A stretch of DNA of 64,000 nucleotides from Candidatus Kapaibacterium sp. GTDB taxonomy: Bacteria > Bacteroidota > Ignavibacteria > Kapaibacteriales > UBA2268. This document shows, piece after piece, positions 18,180-27,815 of this stretch (positions within the stretch are counted from its first letter, which is position 1; every line of letters starts with the position of its first letter). Below the pieces are notes generated by a model. That model ran no database searches and was not told the DNA's origin. It saw nothing but the letters and a program-made list of their open reading frames with translations. The translations under genes were made by a program, and so were the position numbers. The stretch spans positions 201,001 to 265,000 of the forward strand of contig CALBDO010000002.1 in assembly GCA_937927515.1 (NCBI GenBank), written 5' to 3'.

Positions 18180-18547
18180 AGAGCGTCACTTCCTCATTAG
18201 TTTTAAAATTTGCCGAGAATAAATCCTTACAGGTGTTCTTATAAAAGCTAAACAAACAAATTCTCTCTAAAAGAGCAATAAATGTTAAAAATTTCACCCA
18301 CCTGATTGATTTACATTTATATTTGTTATGAACATTTAAATCAATAACTTCTTCTCGAGATTGTACCCCTATCTTAATTAATTTTAATAAAATTTTAACA
18401 AGAAAATCCATCAGCTATCTTTTATAGAATAATCCTTTGAAGATATAAGGCTTAAAGTTCAAAAGCAAATAGAGTTTATTTGAGGAATAAACAAGAATTA
18501 AAATTTGATTAATTTGCATATTTTTAGATTATACAAGTCGTTACAAA
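18180..18547. other. 368-base AT-rich intergenic region with one inverted repeat
   Basis: I see no supported gene here. A minus-strand reading frame that extends in from the glycosyltransferase gene has no family features. The only structure noted is the inverted repeat at 18305-18345. The region presumably contains the pheT promoter and leader. Confidence 0.6.
18305..18345. repeat. 9-bp perfect inverted repeat upstream of pheT
   Basis: ATTGATTTA (18305-18313) and TAAATCAAT (18337-18345) are exact inverted copies separated by 23 bases, about 200 bases before pheT. It could be an operator or a leader hairpin. In AT-rich DNA a chance origin is possible. Confidence 0.35.
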
Positions 18548-20965
18548 ATGAAAATATCTTTTAATTTGCTAAAGGAGTTTGTCCACCTCGCTCAAAGTCC
18601 AAAGGAAATAGCATATATACTAACATCGATAGGTTTCGAAGTAGAAGAATACATTGATTTTAATGAGAAATACAAACATTTTGTTGTTGGTGTAGTTACT
18701 TCATGTGAAAAAATTAGCGAGAAATTATCGTTTTGTAAAGTATCCGATGGTAAAAGCATCTACGAGATTGTATGTGGAGCTCCAAATGTAAATGTCGGAC
18801 ACAAGGTAGTGCTTGCTCTACCCGGAGCCATTATACCAAAAAACAATATGCTTATACAGCCTACGACAATTCGCGGGTACACTTCAAACGGTATGATATG
18901 TAGCGAAGAAGAGCTTGAAATTGGGGATTGTGGCACGGAAATACTTGTTCTGGATAATGATGCACCAATTGGAAAACCTTTTGCAGACTACTATGAGCTA
19001 AATGATGTAGTCTATGAAATTGGTATTACCCCTAATCGAGGAGATTGCCTTAGCCATCTTGGAATAGCTCGAGAACTCTCTGCCTATTTAGACCAACCGC
19101 TAAATCTTCCAGCTATAGATTTTGAAGAGGACAAATCACTTAATATCGATGATTTTGTTTCTGTTGAAGTCCACGACATAGAGAAATGTCCAAGATACAC
19201 AGCAAGATTAATTTTCGATGTAAATTTAACCAAGTCTCCAACTTGGCTTAAATCGAGGTTGATAAAGCTTGGACTGCGTTCGATAAACGCAATTGTCGAC
19301 GTTACAAATTATGTAATGTTGGAACTTGGTCAACCACTACATGCTTTCGATTTCGACAAGCTGTCGAAAAGCATGATAATTGTTAAAACTGCCTCTGATG
19401 GTGAGAAATTTGTTACGCTCGATGACAAGGAAAGAGAACTAGACAGCAGTATTTTAATGATTTGCGATGGAGATAAGCCTGTTGCTATTGGTGGGGTAAT
19501 GGGTGGCGCAAATAGCGAGATTGGCCCTGGGACTAAAAATGTGCTTTTAGAGTCTGCTTTTTTCAATCCAATATCTATACGAAGAACTACAAAGAAATTA
19601 GGCTTGTCAAGTGAGTCTTCGTATCGCTTCGAGCGTGGTGTTGACTATGGAAATACCTTATTTGCTTTGCACCGAGCAGCACAATTGATAACCTCGCTTT
19701 GCAATGGCAAGCTTGCTTCGGGCTGGATAGATGTATATCCAAAACCTTTTCCAAAAAAGCAAATAGGTTTCCGCTTCGACCGAGCCAGAAAAGTTATTGG
19801 AGCCGACATTAGCAATGAAACTATGCGAAAAATTCTTCACAGCTTACATTTCAAGCCATTAAAACAAAACTTGGAACAAGTTATTTTCGAAGTGCCATCT
19901 TTTCGCTTCGACGTTGAGCAAGAAATTGATTTAATCGAGGAGGTAACCAGGTTCTACGGTTACGACAATATATCCGAGGATACAAGTTATAATATTTCAT
20001 ACAGTGGCGAAAATAAGAAAAACCAATTAGAGCTACCAAAACTAAGAGCAAAAATCAAAGACTATTTCGTATCTCGTGGCTTTACAGAAATTCTAACACC
20101 AAATCTGTACAGCCCACAAAAAACCAAGTTGTTCTATAATGGTGATTTTATCGAAATAACCAATCCTCTCGGCGAGGAATTCTCGATAGTACGACCAAGC
20201 ATAATACCTTCCTTGCTGGAGGTAGTCAAATTCAACATAAACATTGGCAAAAAAGACTTAAAATTATTTGAAATAGGCAAGCAATTCATAAAAGACAAAA
20301 ACGGCTGGAGATTTATAGAGGGAATCAACGAACAAGAGATACTTGGAATAGCACTATCCGGGCTTAGTTATCCATTTCAATGGGGTATGAACAACAGAAA
20401 ATTTGATTTCTACGATGCAAAAGGTATCGTCGACCACTTCTTTCACTCTTTTGGTATAAATTACGAGGAAGATTTGACTAAATTAGAAGAGGTAGAGATA
20501 TTCGGGAACGAGTATGCTCGAATCTTTATTTCCGAAGAATTCGTAGGAGCCTATGGTGCAGTTTCTGAAAAGGTGAAGAAATTTTTTGATATTGAGGAAG
20601 ATATATACTTAATAATCATTAATCTGGAAAAAATATACTCGCAAGAGCAAAAACTGTCTAAATATCAAAAAATATCGCAATTTCCCGTTGTTCGGCGAGA
20701 TTTGGCATTCATTGTTGATGATACAGTAGAAGCAGAAACCCTTTACAACATTATTAAATCAAGTGCTGGGGAGTATTTGCGAGATATTGTCCTGTTTGAT
20801 GTTTTCAAAGGTAAAAACATCGGCGAGGGGAAAAAGAATCTTGCTTTTGCATTGTATTTCAACTCGCACGAAAGGACCTTGACAGATGAGGAAGTACAAT
20901 TATGGCTCGATAACATCGTGGCAAGTGTAAAAGCAAAAGCTGGAGGAGAACTGAGAGCTTTCTGA
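18548..20965 (+). CDS. pheT: Phenylalanine-tRNA ligase beta subunit
   Basis: 805 aa, the usual length for bacterial PheT. The N-terminal part includes the EMAP-like tRNA-binding domain (residues about 40-150, VVGVVTSCEKISEKLSFCKV, IVCGAPNVNVG). The B3/B4 core has ITPNRGDCLSHLGIARE and INAIVDVTNYVMLELGQPLH; the B5 region has VEQEIDLIEEVTRFYGYDNI. The C-terminus has the anticodon-binding B8 fold (FPVVRRDLAFIVDD to LTDEEV). With PheS it charges tRNA-Phe. pheS is not in the window, so the subunit genes are split. It heads a compact run with the coiled-coil gene 27 bases downstream. Confidence 0.95.
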   Translation: MKISFNLLKEFVHLAQSPKEIAYILTSIGFEVEEYIDFNEKYKHFVVGVVTSCEKISEKLSFCKVSDGKSIYEIVCGAPNVNVGHKVVLALPGAIIPKNNMLIQPTTIRGYTSNGMICSEEELEIGDCGTEILVLDNDAPIGKPFADYYELNDVVYEIGITPNRGDCLSHLGIARELSAYLDQPLNLPAIDFEEDKSLNIDDFVSVEVHDIEKCPRYTARLIFDVNLTKSPTWLKSRLIKLGLRSINAIVDVTNYVMLELGQPLHAFDFDKLSKSMIIVKTASDGEKFVTLDDKERELDSSILMICDGDKPVAIGGVMGGANSEIGPGTKNVLLESAFFNPISIRRTTKKLGLSSESSYRFERGVDYGNTLFALHRAAQLITSLCNGKLASGWIDVYPKPFPKKQIGFRFDRARKVIGADISNETMRKILHSLHFKPLKQNLEQVIFEVPSFRFDVEQEIDLIEEVTRFYGYDNISEDTSYNISYSGENKKNQLELPKLRAKIKDYFVSRGFTEILTPNLYSPQKTKLFYNGDFIEITNPLGEEFSIVRPSIIPSLLEVVKFNINIGKKDLKLFEIGKQFIKDKNGWRFIEGINEQEILGIALSGLSYPFQWGMNNRKFDFYDAKGIVDHFFHSFGINYEEDLTKLEEVEIFGNEYARIFISEEFVGAYGAVSEKVKKFFDIEEDIYLIIINLEKIYSQEQKLSKYQKISQFPVVRRDLAFIVDDTVEAETLYNIIKSSAGEYLRDIVLFDVFKGKNIGEGKKNLAFALYFNSHERTLTDEEVQLWLDNIVASVKAKAGGELRAF

Positions 20966-20992
20966 AAGGTATAACTTATAAATAATATCAAA

Positions 20993-22804
20993 ATGGACAA
21001 AATCGATTTTGAAGAACAAAAGATGCAACCAAGCCAGAGCCTGCAAGTTGTAATCGACAACCTTTGGACTGCAATCAAAGGATTTGTCGACAAGTATCAA
21101 AAACAAGTACAATTGAACAACACATTAAAAGAAGAAAAGAGTCTGCTTTTAGAGGAAATATCCTCTTTGAAAGAACGAGTGAATACACTTGAAGAGCGTT
21201 TAAAAGAGCAACAAGAACAATTTTCCAAAGAAACATTAGAAGAATACGAGGAAAGGATAGCCCAGCTCGAAGATGAAAATCGCGAACTCCAATTATATTA
21301 CGAGGAATACAAAAAGCAGAAGGAATTTCTCGAGGGTAGTCTTTTTGGAACAACCGACTACGAAGACAAAATTAAAGACCTGGAAACACAGCTTCGGCTT
21401 GCCCAAGAAGACATTGTTCAAAAGAATAACTCTATTAATCAATTAAACAAGCAAATATTAAATCAGAAGGAACAAATAGAAGAACTGACAAATCAAATCC
21501 TTGCTTTAAAAGAGAAAGAAGAAAAGCTTTATGATGCCGAAGCAAAGATAAATGAGCTGCACAACCAGAATAAAGAAATACAAGACTTGCTGGAACAATA
21601 CCAAGAAGATTTGCAGAGATTGCAAAATCAGCTTTTGGAACTAAAAGAAATTAATTCCAAGCTTCAGATTGCATTGCAGGAGCAAGCAGAACTCGAAAAG
21701 AATCTCGAACAAGTCGTGCTTGAAAAATTAGAAAAGGAAAGGGAATTGGAAAGAGTCTCCACAAAGTTAAAAAATTTGGAGAAAGATTTATCCCTGCAAT
21801 TGCAAAAAGAAAACTCTATACTGCAATCCCTAAGGAGTATATTCTCGGGCGAGGTTGTAAGCCGTTGTAATTTAGAGTTTTCTGGAACAACATTATCCGA
21901 TTTTGCACGATTTTCACAACAAATACCAAACAAACTATCCGAATTGTTTGAAATTATCGATAAGCTAAGTTCAGAAAACGAAACGATAATCTATGAATTG
22001 AACAATTTTAAAAGTAGCAAAGAAAGTAAAATCCAACAACTTGAGGAAGAAATTGTATTCCACAAGAACCGTATTGCTGGATTGGAAATGGAATTAACCG
22101 CAAAAGAAAAAGAATTGTTTAACCTAAGAAAAGACTTTGAACAATTGCAAAGTCTAAGCGAAACATTAAATGAGGACTATAATCAGCTCAAGTCGGAAAA
22201 AGAATTAACAGAAAGAGAGCTTTTAGAAATGAGACACGAAAGCAAAGTGTGGCGCAACCGAGTTGAGGAATTGGTTGGTCAGATTGAAATAGAACGTAAA
22301 ACAATCGAGGAGCTAAATATCCAAATAGAGAATTTGAATTCTGAGTTAATTAATTTAAAACGAGCCAAGAATGAATTTGATGAAAAATATTCAGATTTAC
22401 ACAAGGAAATCGAAAGAAAAGAAGAATTGTTGCGTGAACTTACCCAATACAAGAACGAATTTTACAAATTGCAAGGCGAAACTAATTCACTAAAACAAAT
22501 AAACAAAGAACTCAAAGAACTGAACAAAGAATTAAACAACGAGAAAATAGAACTTCAAAAGAAAATATTCGCACTCAATCGAGAGAAGAATGAAATACAA
22601 GATAATCTAATGAGAGCGATACGAGATAAAGAAAAAATCGAAATTTTATATAATGATAAAATCTTAGACTATAAAAACTTAAACGAGGAATTGACGAAAA
22701 TTAAAATAAGTCTCCAAGAAAAAGAGAAAACAAAGTCTATTCTTATTGAACAAATAACAGATTTAATTGCTCAAATCGACAATTTAATTGAAATTGAAAG
22801 TTGA
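20993..22804 (+). CDS. 603-residue coiled-coil protein of unknown function
   Basis: Apart from a short N-terminal segment (about 1-35, with LQVVIDNLWTAIKGFVDKY) and a break around residues 275-325 (FSGEVVSRCNLEFSGTTLSD), nearly the whole protein shows heptad patterning rich in Glu, Lys, Gln and Leu. This predicts a long rod of coiled coil. No signal peptide or membrane segment is seen, so it is probably cytoplasmic. It lies between pheT and alr and overlaps neither stably: its TGA at 22802 is 1 base before the alr ATG. In many Bacteroidota, small division-linked coiled-coil genes (ZapA/ZapB-like) follow pheT, so a cell-division or scaffold role is a plausible but untested guess. Coiled-coil similarity is unreliable for naming. 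Confidence 0.8.
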   Translation: MDKIDFEEQKMQPSQSLQVVIDNLWTAIKGFVDKYQKQVQLNNTLKEEKSLLLEEISSLKERVNTLEERLKEQQEQFSKETLEEYEERIAQLEDENRELQLYYEEYKKQKEFLEGSLFGTTDYEDKIKDLETQLRLAQEDIVQKNNSINQLNKQILNQKEQIEELTNQILALKEKEEKLYDAEAKINELHNQNKEIQDLLEQYQEDLQRLQNQLLELKEINSKLQIALQEQAELEKNLEQVVLEKLEKERELERVSTKLKNLEKDLSLQLQKENSILQSLRSIFSGEVVSRCNLEFSGTTLSDFARFSQQIPNKLSELFEIIDKLSSENETIIYELNNFKSSKESKIQQLEEEIVFHKNRIAGLEMELTAKEKELFNLRKDFEQLQSLSETLNEDYNQLKSEKELTERELLEMRHESKVWRNRVEELVGQIEIERKTIEELNIQIENLNSELINLKRAKNEFDEKYSDLHKEIERKEELLRELTQYKNEFYKLQGETNSLKQINKELKELNKELNNEKIELQKKIFALNREKNEIQDNLMRAIRDKEKIEILYNDKILDYKNLNEELTKIKISLQEKEKTKSILIEQITDLIAQIDNLIEIES

Positions 22805-22805
22805 T

Positions 22806-23924
22806 ATGCGAACCACTGTTGCAAAAATATATATAGATAATCTTTATAACAATTTTCAAAACATAAAGAAAATTGTAGGCAGTAGGAAAATCATTGGTGT
22901 AGTAAAAGCAAATGCTTATGGTCATGGATTAATCGAGATAGGCCGTTATTTACAAGAATTTGGCGTAGATTATCTTGCAGTTGCATTTGTCACCGAAGGG
23001 ATAGCCTTGCGAGAAGCTGGAATAAAAATCCCAATACTTGTCCTTGTGCCAGAAAATGATGTCTCTGTGGAAGCCTCTGTCGACTTCGACTTGGATTATG
23101 CAGTCGAGAGTTTTGAAGTTGTGAAAGCAATTTCCTCTTATGCGAAGCAAAAAGGAAAAATTGCAAAAATTCATATTTACATCGACACTGGTATGGGCAG
23201 AGATGGTATATTAGCAGAGAAGAGCATCGAGCTTGCTCAGAAATGCTTCAATCTTCCAAATATAAACCCAATTGGTATAATGTCGCATTTCGCATCGTCT
23301 GAATCAGACAGAGAGTACACTATCAAACAATTACAAAGGTTTCTGAATTTGGTTCACGAGCTAAAAGCAAATGCTTTTGAGTTTGAAATGCACCATATTG
23401 CAAATACTGGTGCACTATTTTCTGCTCCTGAATCATATCTGGATACTGTCCGACCTGGGCTTGCCTTGTATGGTTACGTTCATAATCAAACCTCAACGCT
23501 TTTAGAGTTCAAGCCAGTTATGGAAATTTGTTCAAAGGTCATATCATTACGTAGATTAAAGCCTGGAGAAAGTGTTGGCTATGGCAGGAGATTTATCGCA
23601 CCCAAAGAAACAACAATTGCAACTGTACCTATTGGCTATGGAGATGGCTTACTTAAAACTTCGGAGGAAGCGCTATACTGCCTTGTAGGGGGAAAGAGGA
23701 AAAAAGTAGTAGGTGGAATTTGTATGGACGAGATAATGGTCGATGTTGGAGATGATGATATTAAATTAGGCGACGAAGTTGTTATACTCGGAAGTCAAGG
23801 AGAGGAAAAAATAACCGGCAAAGACTTAGCAAGTTATTCAAAAACAATAGTTTACGAAGTAATGACATCGTTTTCAAATCGTATACCCAAAATATATATT
23901 GAAAATGGAGTCCAAACAGACTAA
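22806..23924 (+). CDS. alr: Alanine racemase
   Basis: 372 aa from ATG 22806 (a TTG at 22788 would overlap the gene before). The PLP-binding lysine is K34 in VVKANAYGHG; the second catalytic base is Tyr258 in ESVGYGRRF. Also present are HIYIDTGMGRDG, PIGIMSHFASSE, RPGLALYGY and GGICMDEIMVDVG, so both the TIM barrel and C-terminal beta domain are complete. It interconverts L- and D-alanine for peptidoglycan. It is closely packed with the coiled-coil gene and overlaps the methyltransferase gene by 20 bases, implying one transcript. Confidence 0.95.
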   Translation: MRTTVAKIYIDNLYNNFQNIKKIVGSRKIIGVVKANAYGHGLIEIGRYLQEFGVDYLAVAFVTEGIALREAGIKIPILVLVPENDVSVEASVDFDLDYAVESFEVVKAISSYAKQKGKIAKIHIYIDTGMGRDGILAEKSIELAQKCFNLPNINPIGIMSHFASSESDREYTIKQLQRFLNLVHELKANAFEFEMHHIANTGALFSAPESYLDTVRPGLALYGYVHNQTSTLLEFKPVMEICSKVISLRRLKPGESVGYGRRFIAPKETTIATVPIGYGDGLLKTSEEALYCLVGGKRKKVVGGICMDEIMVDVGDDDIKLGDEVVILGSQGEEKITGKDLASYSKTIVYEVMTSFSNRIPKIYIENGVQTD

Positions 23925-24780
23925 CTCTAACAGCCCCGAAAAAAAGGAAAAAAGATTTGGTACTTTATATATTGTCTCCACACCAATTGGAAACGACGAT
24001 GATATAACAGTCCGAGCCTTGAAAGTATTGAAATCTGTGGACATCGTGGTTTGCGAGGAACCTAAAGTTGGAGCAAGGACACTTCATAAGTATAATCTTT
24101 CGCAGAAAATGGAATTACTGAATGAACAAAACGAATTAATTAAAACTCCACAGCTCGTTGAATTACTTGAAAAGGGGAAGAATCTTGCATTAGTATGCGA
24201 TGGTGGTACCCCTGTTTTTGCCGACCCAGGGCTTCTCCTTGTACAGACATGCCTAAAGAAAGAAATTCCAATTAAAGTAATCCCCGGTGTCTCAAGCCTA
24301 ATGACTGCCATCGTTCGAAGCGGCTTTCCCATAGACCAATTTTTATTTGCTGGATTTCTAAGTCGTAAGAAAGAAGAGAGAATACTACAACTTCGTCGAC
24401 TGAGTCAAGAAAAACGCACAGTTGTACTTTTGGAAACACCATACAGACTTGTCCCTCTTTTAGAAGCAGCATCGCAAATTATGCCCGAGCGGAGAGCATA
24501 CATAGGGTGCAATCTCACAATGCCGTTCGAAACACATCACTATGGCACTTTCAAAGAACTTTACAACACTTTTAAAAATACAAAATTCAAAGGTGAATTT
24601 GTCGTTTGTTTCGATGGCTCGCCCACAAGGAGTATACACAACGAGCTCCTATCTGCGACACATACGGATAAACCACCCCAAAGAAAAGACAAAACTAAAC
24701 CATATGGAAAAGGTAAATCAATTTACCAAAAAAGTACCCGCAAAAATGAAAAGAAAAGCAAACAGAAAAAAAGTATCTGA
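23905..24780 (+). CDS. rsmI: RsmI-like 16S rRNA 2'-O-methyltransferase (SIROHEME/TP methylase fold)
   Basis: 291 aa from ATG 23905, overlapping alr by 20 bases. The N-terminus GTLYIVSTPIGNDDDITVRA and the stretch LALVCDGGTPVFADPGLLLV with IPGVSSLMTAI are the conserved core of the tetrapyrrole-methylase-type RsmI family, which methylates C1402 of 16S rRNA. The usual acidic-Thr-Arg segment of RsmI after the first helix (AEDTR type) is replaced by CEEPKVGARTL. The C-terminus is a long Lys-rich tail (from about residue 250) in place of the compact RsmI C-domain, perhaps for RNA binding. The rRNA target is inferred from family. Confidence 0.75.
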   Translation: MESKQTNSNSPEKKEKRFGTLYIVSTPIGNDDDITVRALKVLKSVDIVVCEEPKVGARTLHKYNLSQKMELLNEQNELIKTPQLVELLEKGKNLALVCDGGTPVFADPGLLLVQTCLKKEIPIKVIPGVSSLMTAIVRSGFPIDQFLFAGFLSRKKEERILQLRRLSQEKRTVVLLETPYRLVPLLEAASQIMPERRAYIGCNLTMPFETHHYGTFKELYNTFKNTKFKGEFVVCFDGSPTRSIHNELLSATHTDKPPQRKDKTKPYGKGKSIYQKSTRKNEKKSKQKKSI

Positions 24781-24879
24781 CCTATTCTACCTTACTAATT
24801 TTTGGTACAATTTATGAATGCATCTATTTTTTTATGTTGAACTTATTTGTTTTGGTTAAAAATAAACACAAATTTTAAT

Positions 24880-27795
24880 ATGGTCTATTACATAACGAAA
24901 CGAATATTTTTTTGGTTAACATTAGCCACAATTGTTTACGCAGGTATTGCCCAGCAATATCCAACAAGTCCTTCGGTTTGGCTTTTCCCAGATGGCAATC
25001 CCCAAGCAACCCGCCACCAACCCATACCATCTTCTGAACAAGAGATAAAGAAGTTCATTGTCAAATGGCGCAACAACTCTATTGCTGGCAATATCCAAAT
25101 ACTTGTGGGTAATATTATTCCAGACACAAGCAAAATCGACGAGACCTTTCCATACGCACCGAATGAGATTATTGCTGCAATTGGCGGGAAATTAGTCGTA
25201 ATCGACGGCAAAGGATTTACACACAAAACAAACACACGTGGTATACAATATGTCAAAAATGTTTCTTTCCTTTTCGACACATTATCTACAACTTTCTACC
25301 CGAGTCCAACATCGACAGTTGTCGTTGGCTTGGAAACGATAGAATTCGAAAACACAAAAGATACGTTGATTTACACCTACATTGCTGGCTACGATAAGAA
25401 ATCCGACACAATTGCATTGCTAAAAAGATTGGTGCTCGATATGCGTGATTATAAGCCGAACGTATTTGGCTCGATGAAACCCTTCTTCGCTCGACGATTT
25501 GGTAACGACTTCCTCGTTTATGTGGCAACGAACATTTTCAAGCCTCGAGTTCCCGAGACCAATCCTACTAAACCCCCATTCTATCGTGGTATCTCTCTTT
25601 TCCCTTCCAATTATGTTTTGTATACCTTCCCAATGCCAGACATAACCGATAATTTTTATTTTCGCGTGACTTTAGGACCAGAAATTAGCTCCTCCCAGCC
25701 CTCTTTATTTCAAGAAGGTGGCAATTTTTACGCACTTCTACCAAATCAATCATCACCTAATCTCGATGTAAATATCCCATGTATCATCTCTTTGGATAAA
25801 ACAAATCCACAAAAATCGTATCTCCTTGCCTATACTTTTACAAGTAATCAAATACGACAAAAGTTTCAACCAATGGAATTAAATTCAATATTGGACGACA
25901 AAGGCAAGAGACCTCGCATCCGACCAGTTTTTGTCACTTTAAATAATTCCACTACAAGGGATTCTTTGTACATCATTGTGGCAGAAGAGTATTTTGGTAC
26001 CGACTCTTCATTCGGACAGTCTCGATTGCATTTGTTCGATGGAGATGGGAATGCAATAACTTTGCCATACGATATTTATACCCCTTCTTTTATTGGTAAA
26101 GCTAATCATATTTGGTCTATCTCTGTCGGTAACCTCGATGGAATTTCTACAAACTCTTTTAATCCATATTATCCAAACAATCCTGGTAAAGAAATTATTG
26201 CAACATATAGTTCCAAGAATGGAAATGTTGCAGGAAATAAATTACTCGTTTTTCGATATAACTCGGGTAACCCTGTCCCAAAGCCAAATCCACCGGGTAC
26301 ATTCCTATATCCATTCGATACAATTTGCACTGCAAGTATAAGTGGTTGGGTATCTGCAGTCAACGATTTAGATGGAACATCGGATAAAAAGGAAGAAATC
26401 GTGCTTGTCGACGGCTCTCGGCTTCTTGTATTGCAAATGCGAAATTATGATTCTTTTGAATTCAAAATGGGAAGACCATTCGATACTTTATTGGTGAAAG
26501 AATTTCCAAACGAAACGATAATGGATGCAATAGTTGCGGATTTAGAAGGTGATGGGAAAAATGATATTATAGTCTTAACAAATAATGCGACTTACCTTTT
26601 AGGAAGCCCGCTACCAAAATTGATTGAAGTTGTTGAACCAACATACGACGAAAGTATTGTAAAGGAATATTGTTACGGTGATACATTGAAAATCACCCTA
26701 AAATCAAAAACCAAAAGTGAATATTCCGTTAACATAAGATTTTTGCCCGGCAATGATGGTTCATATGATTATAAAAATTCGATTGTTCTTTCGAGCAATT
26801 TGCGAATTGATAAAGAAATTTCTATAGTAAAGATTCCAGTAACAAGAGAAATTATCGGAAAATCTGGCATATTATACTTTGAGAACACAGCCGATACAAC
26901 ACAAGTCTTCGACTCATCGGGAGTTTTTCAGTTCAATCCTCCAATTTTTGCATTCGATACAGCGTCGTTGAATCAAATCGACTCGTATAAAAGCGCAACA
27001 ATACAATTCTATTCCACCTGCATTGATACAGTAACTCTCCAGTACTTGGATGAAACAAACAAGTGGAAGGATGTTCTACAAATAATTAATCCTCGGACGA
27101 GCGAAAACCGTACCATTGTATTTCCTTGTCCTAAAAATTTGAATTATCTTGAAAAGGTTGTCAAATGGGATTATCCAATACGTGTTATTTATTCAAAACT
27201 TGATTACAAACAGCAAACAGAAATTTTCTTTAAATCTATCAGCCCGGAACCATTTTCCATCGTGGTCGATTCTACCCAATCAGTATGTTGTACAAAGTAT
27301 TTCAAATGGAATATTAATTGTGACACTGTTTTGGTTTTAATTTCATTCGATATTGGGGAGAAATTCGTTAAAATTGCAGAAGTACCAGCCAAGGATATGC
27401 AATATATTTTTGAACCACGAAGAAACTTTCCAGATTTTATTCACTATCGCTTTGCTTGCCAAAAGGAATGTTACCTTTCAGACACTATTCTTTATACGCG
27501 TAAGCCAAGTATCATAAACACAGTCATACCTAATCCTTTTAATCCCTTTTTAGAACAAGCGGAGATTAGTTTCATTCTACAAGGAGATGCCACAGTAACA
27601 ATAAAAATAATCGACGAAGCAAACAGATTAGTAAAAAAACTGTTAGAATCAAGTCTTCGCAGCAGGGATACATACTATTGCGTATATTGGGACGGAAGGA
27701 CAGAAGATAGCAAAATAGCTGCTCCAGGACTTTACTACATATTAATTGAAACAGCCGACGGGATAAAAGAAATTTTTCCTATATTTGTAAAGTAA
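24880..27795 (+). CDS. Large T9SS-sorted exported protein with FG-GAP-like segments
   Basis: 971 aa from ATG 24880 (an upstream in-frame start at 24847 precedes the hydrophobic signal by too much). The signal peptide covers about residues 1-26 (MVYYITKRIFFWLTL, cleavage near GIAQQ). Scattered repeats such as AVNDLDGTSDKKEEIVLVDG and IVADLEGDGKNDIIVLTNN resemble FG-GAP/VCBS propeller repeats. The last about 95 residues are a sorting domain of the FlgD-Ig/T9SS type A class: NTVIPNPFNPFLEQAEIS, DEANRLVKKLL, APGLYYILIETADG. It is followed after about 20 bases by a response regulator. Function is unknown. Confidence 0.78.
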   Translation: MVYYITKRIFFWLTLATIVYAGIAQQYPTSPSVWLFPDGNPQATRHQPIPSSEQEIKKFIVKWRNNSIAGNIQILVGNIIPDTSKIDETFPYAPNEIIAAIGGKLVVIDGKGFTHKTNTRGIQYVKNVSFLFDTLSTTFYPSPTSTVVVGLETIEFENTKDTLIYTYIAGYDKKSDTIALLKRLVLDMRDYKPNVFGSMKPFFARRFGNDFLVYVATNIFKPRVPETNPTKPPFYRGISLFPSNYVLYTFPMPDITDNFYFRVTLGPEISSSQPSLFQEGGNFYALLPNQSSPNLDVNIPCIISLDKTNPQKSYLLAYTFTSNQIRQKFQPMELNSILDDKGKRPRIRPVFVTLNNSTTRDSLYIIVAEEYFGTDSSFGQSRLHLFDGDGNAITLPYDIYTPSFIGKANHIWSISVGNLDGISTNSFNPYYPNNPGKEIIATYSSKNGNVAGNKLLVFRYNSGNPVPKPNPPGTFLYPFDTICTASISGWVSAVNDLDGTSDKKEEIVLVDGSRLLVLQMRNYDSFEFKMGRPFDTLLVKEFPNETIMDAIVADLEGDGKNDIIVLTNNATYLLGSPLPKLIEVVEPTYDESIVKEYCYGDTLKITLKSKTKSEYSVNIRFLPGNDGSYDYKNSIVLSSNLRIDKEISIVKIPVTREIIGKSGILYFENTADTTQVFDSSGVFQFNPPIFAFDTASLNQIDSYKSATIQFYSTCIDTVTLQYLDETNKWKDVLQIINPRTSENRTIVFPCPKNLNYLEKVVKWDYPIRVIYSKLDYKQQTEIFFKSISPEPFSIVVDSTQSVCCTKYFKWNINCDTVLVLISFDIGEKFVKIAEVPAKDMQYIFEPRRNFPDFIHYRFACQKECYLSDTILYTRKPSIINTVIPNPFNPFLEQAEISFILQGDATVTIKIIDEANRLVKKLLESSLRSRDTYYCVYWDGRTEDSKIAAPGLYYILIETADGIKEIFPIFVK

Positions 27796-27815
27796 AAAAC
27801 AAATTGAGTAGAGCT

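Noticed and set aside
18070-18411. Minus-strand frame reaching from the glycosyltransferase gene into the intergenic gap
   Set aside because: No homology features, partly overlaps a real gene, composition typical of AT-rich non-coding DNA.
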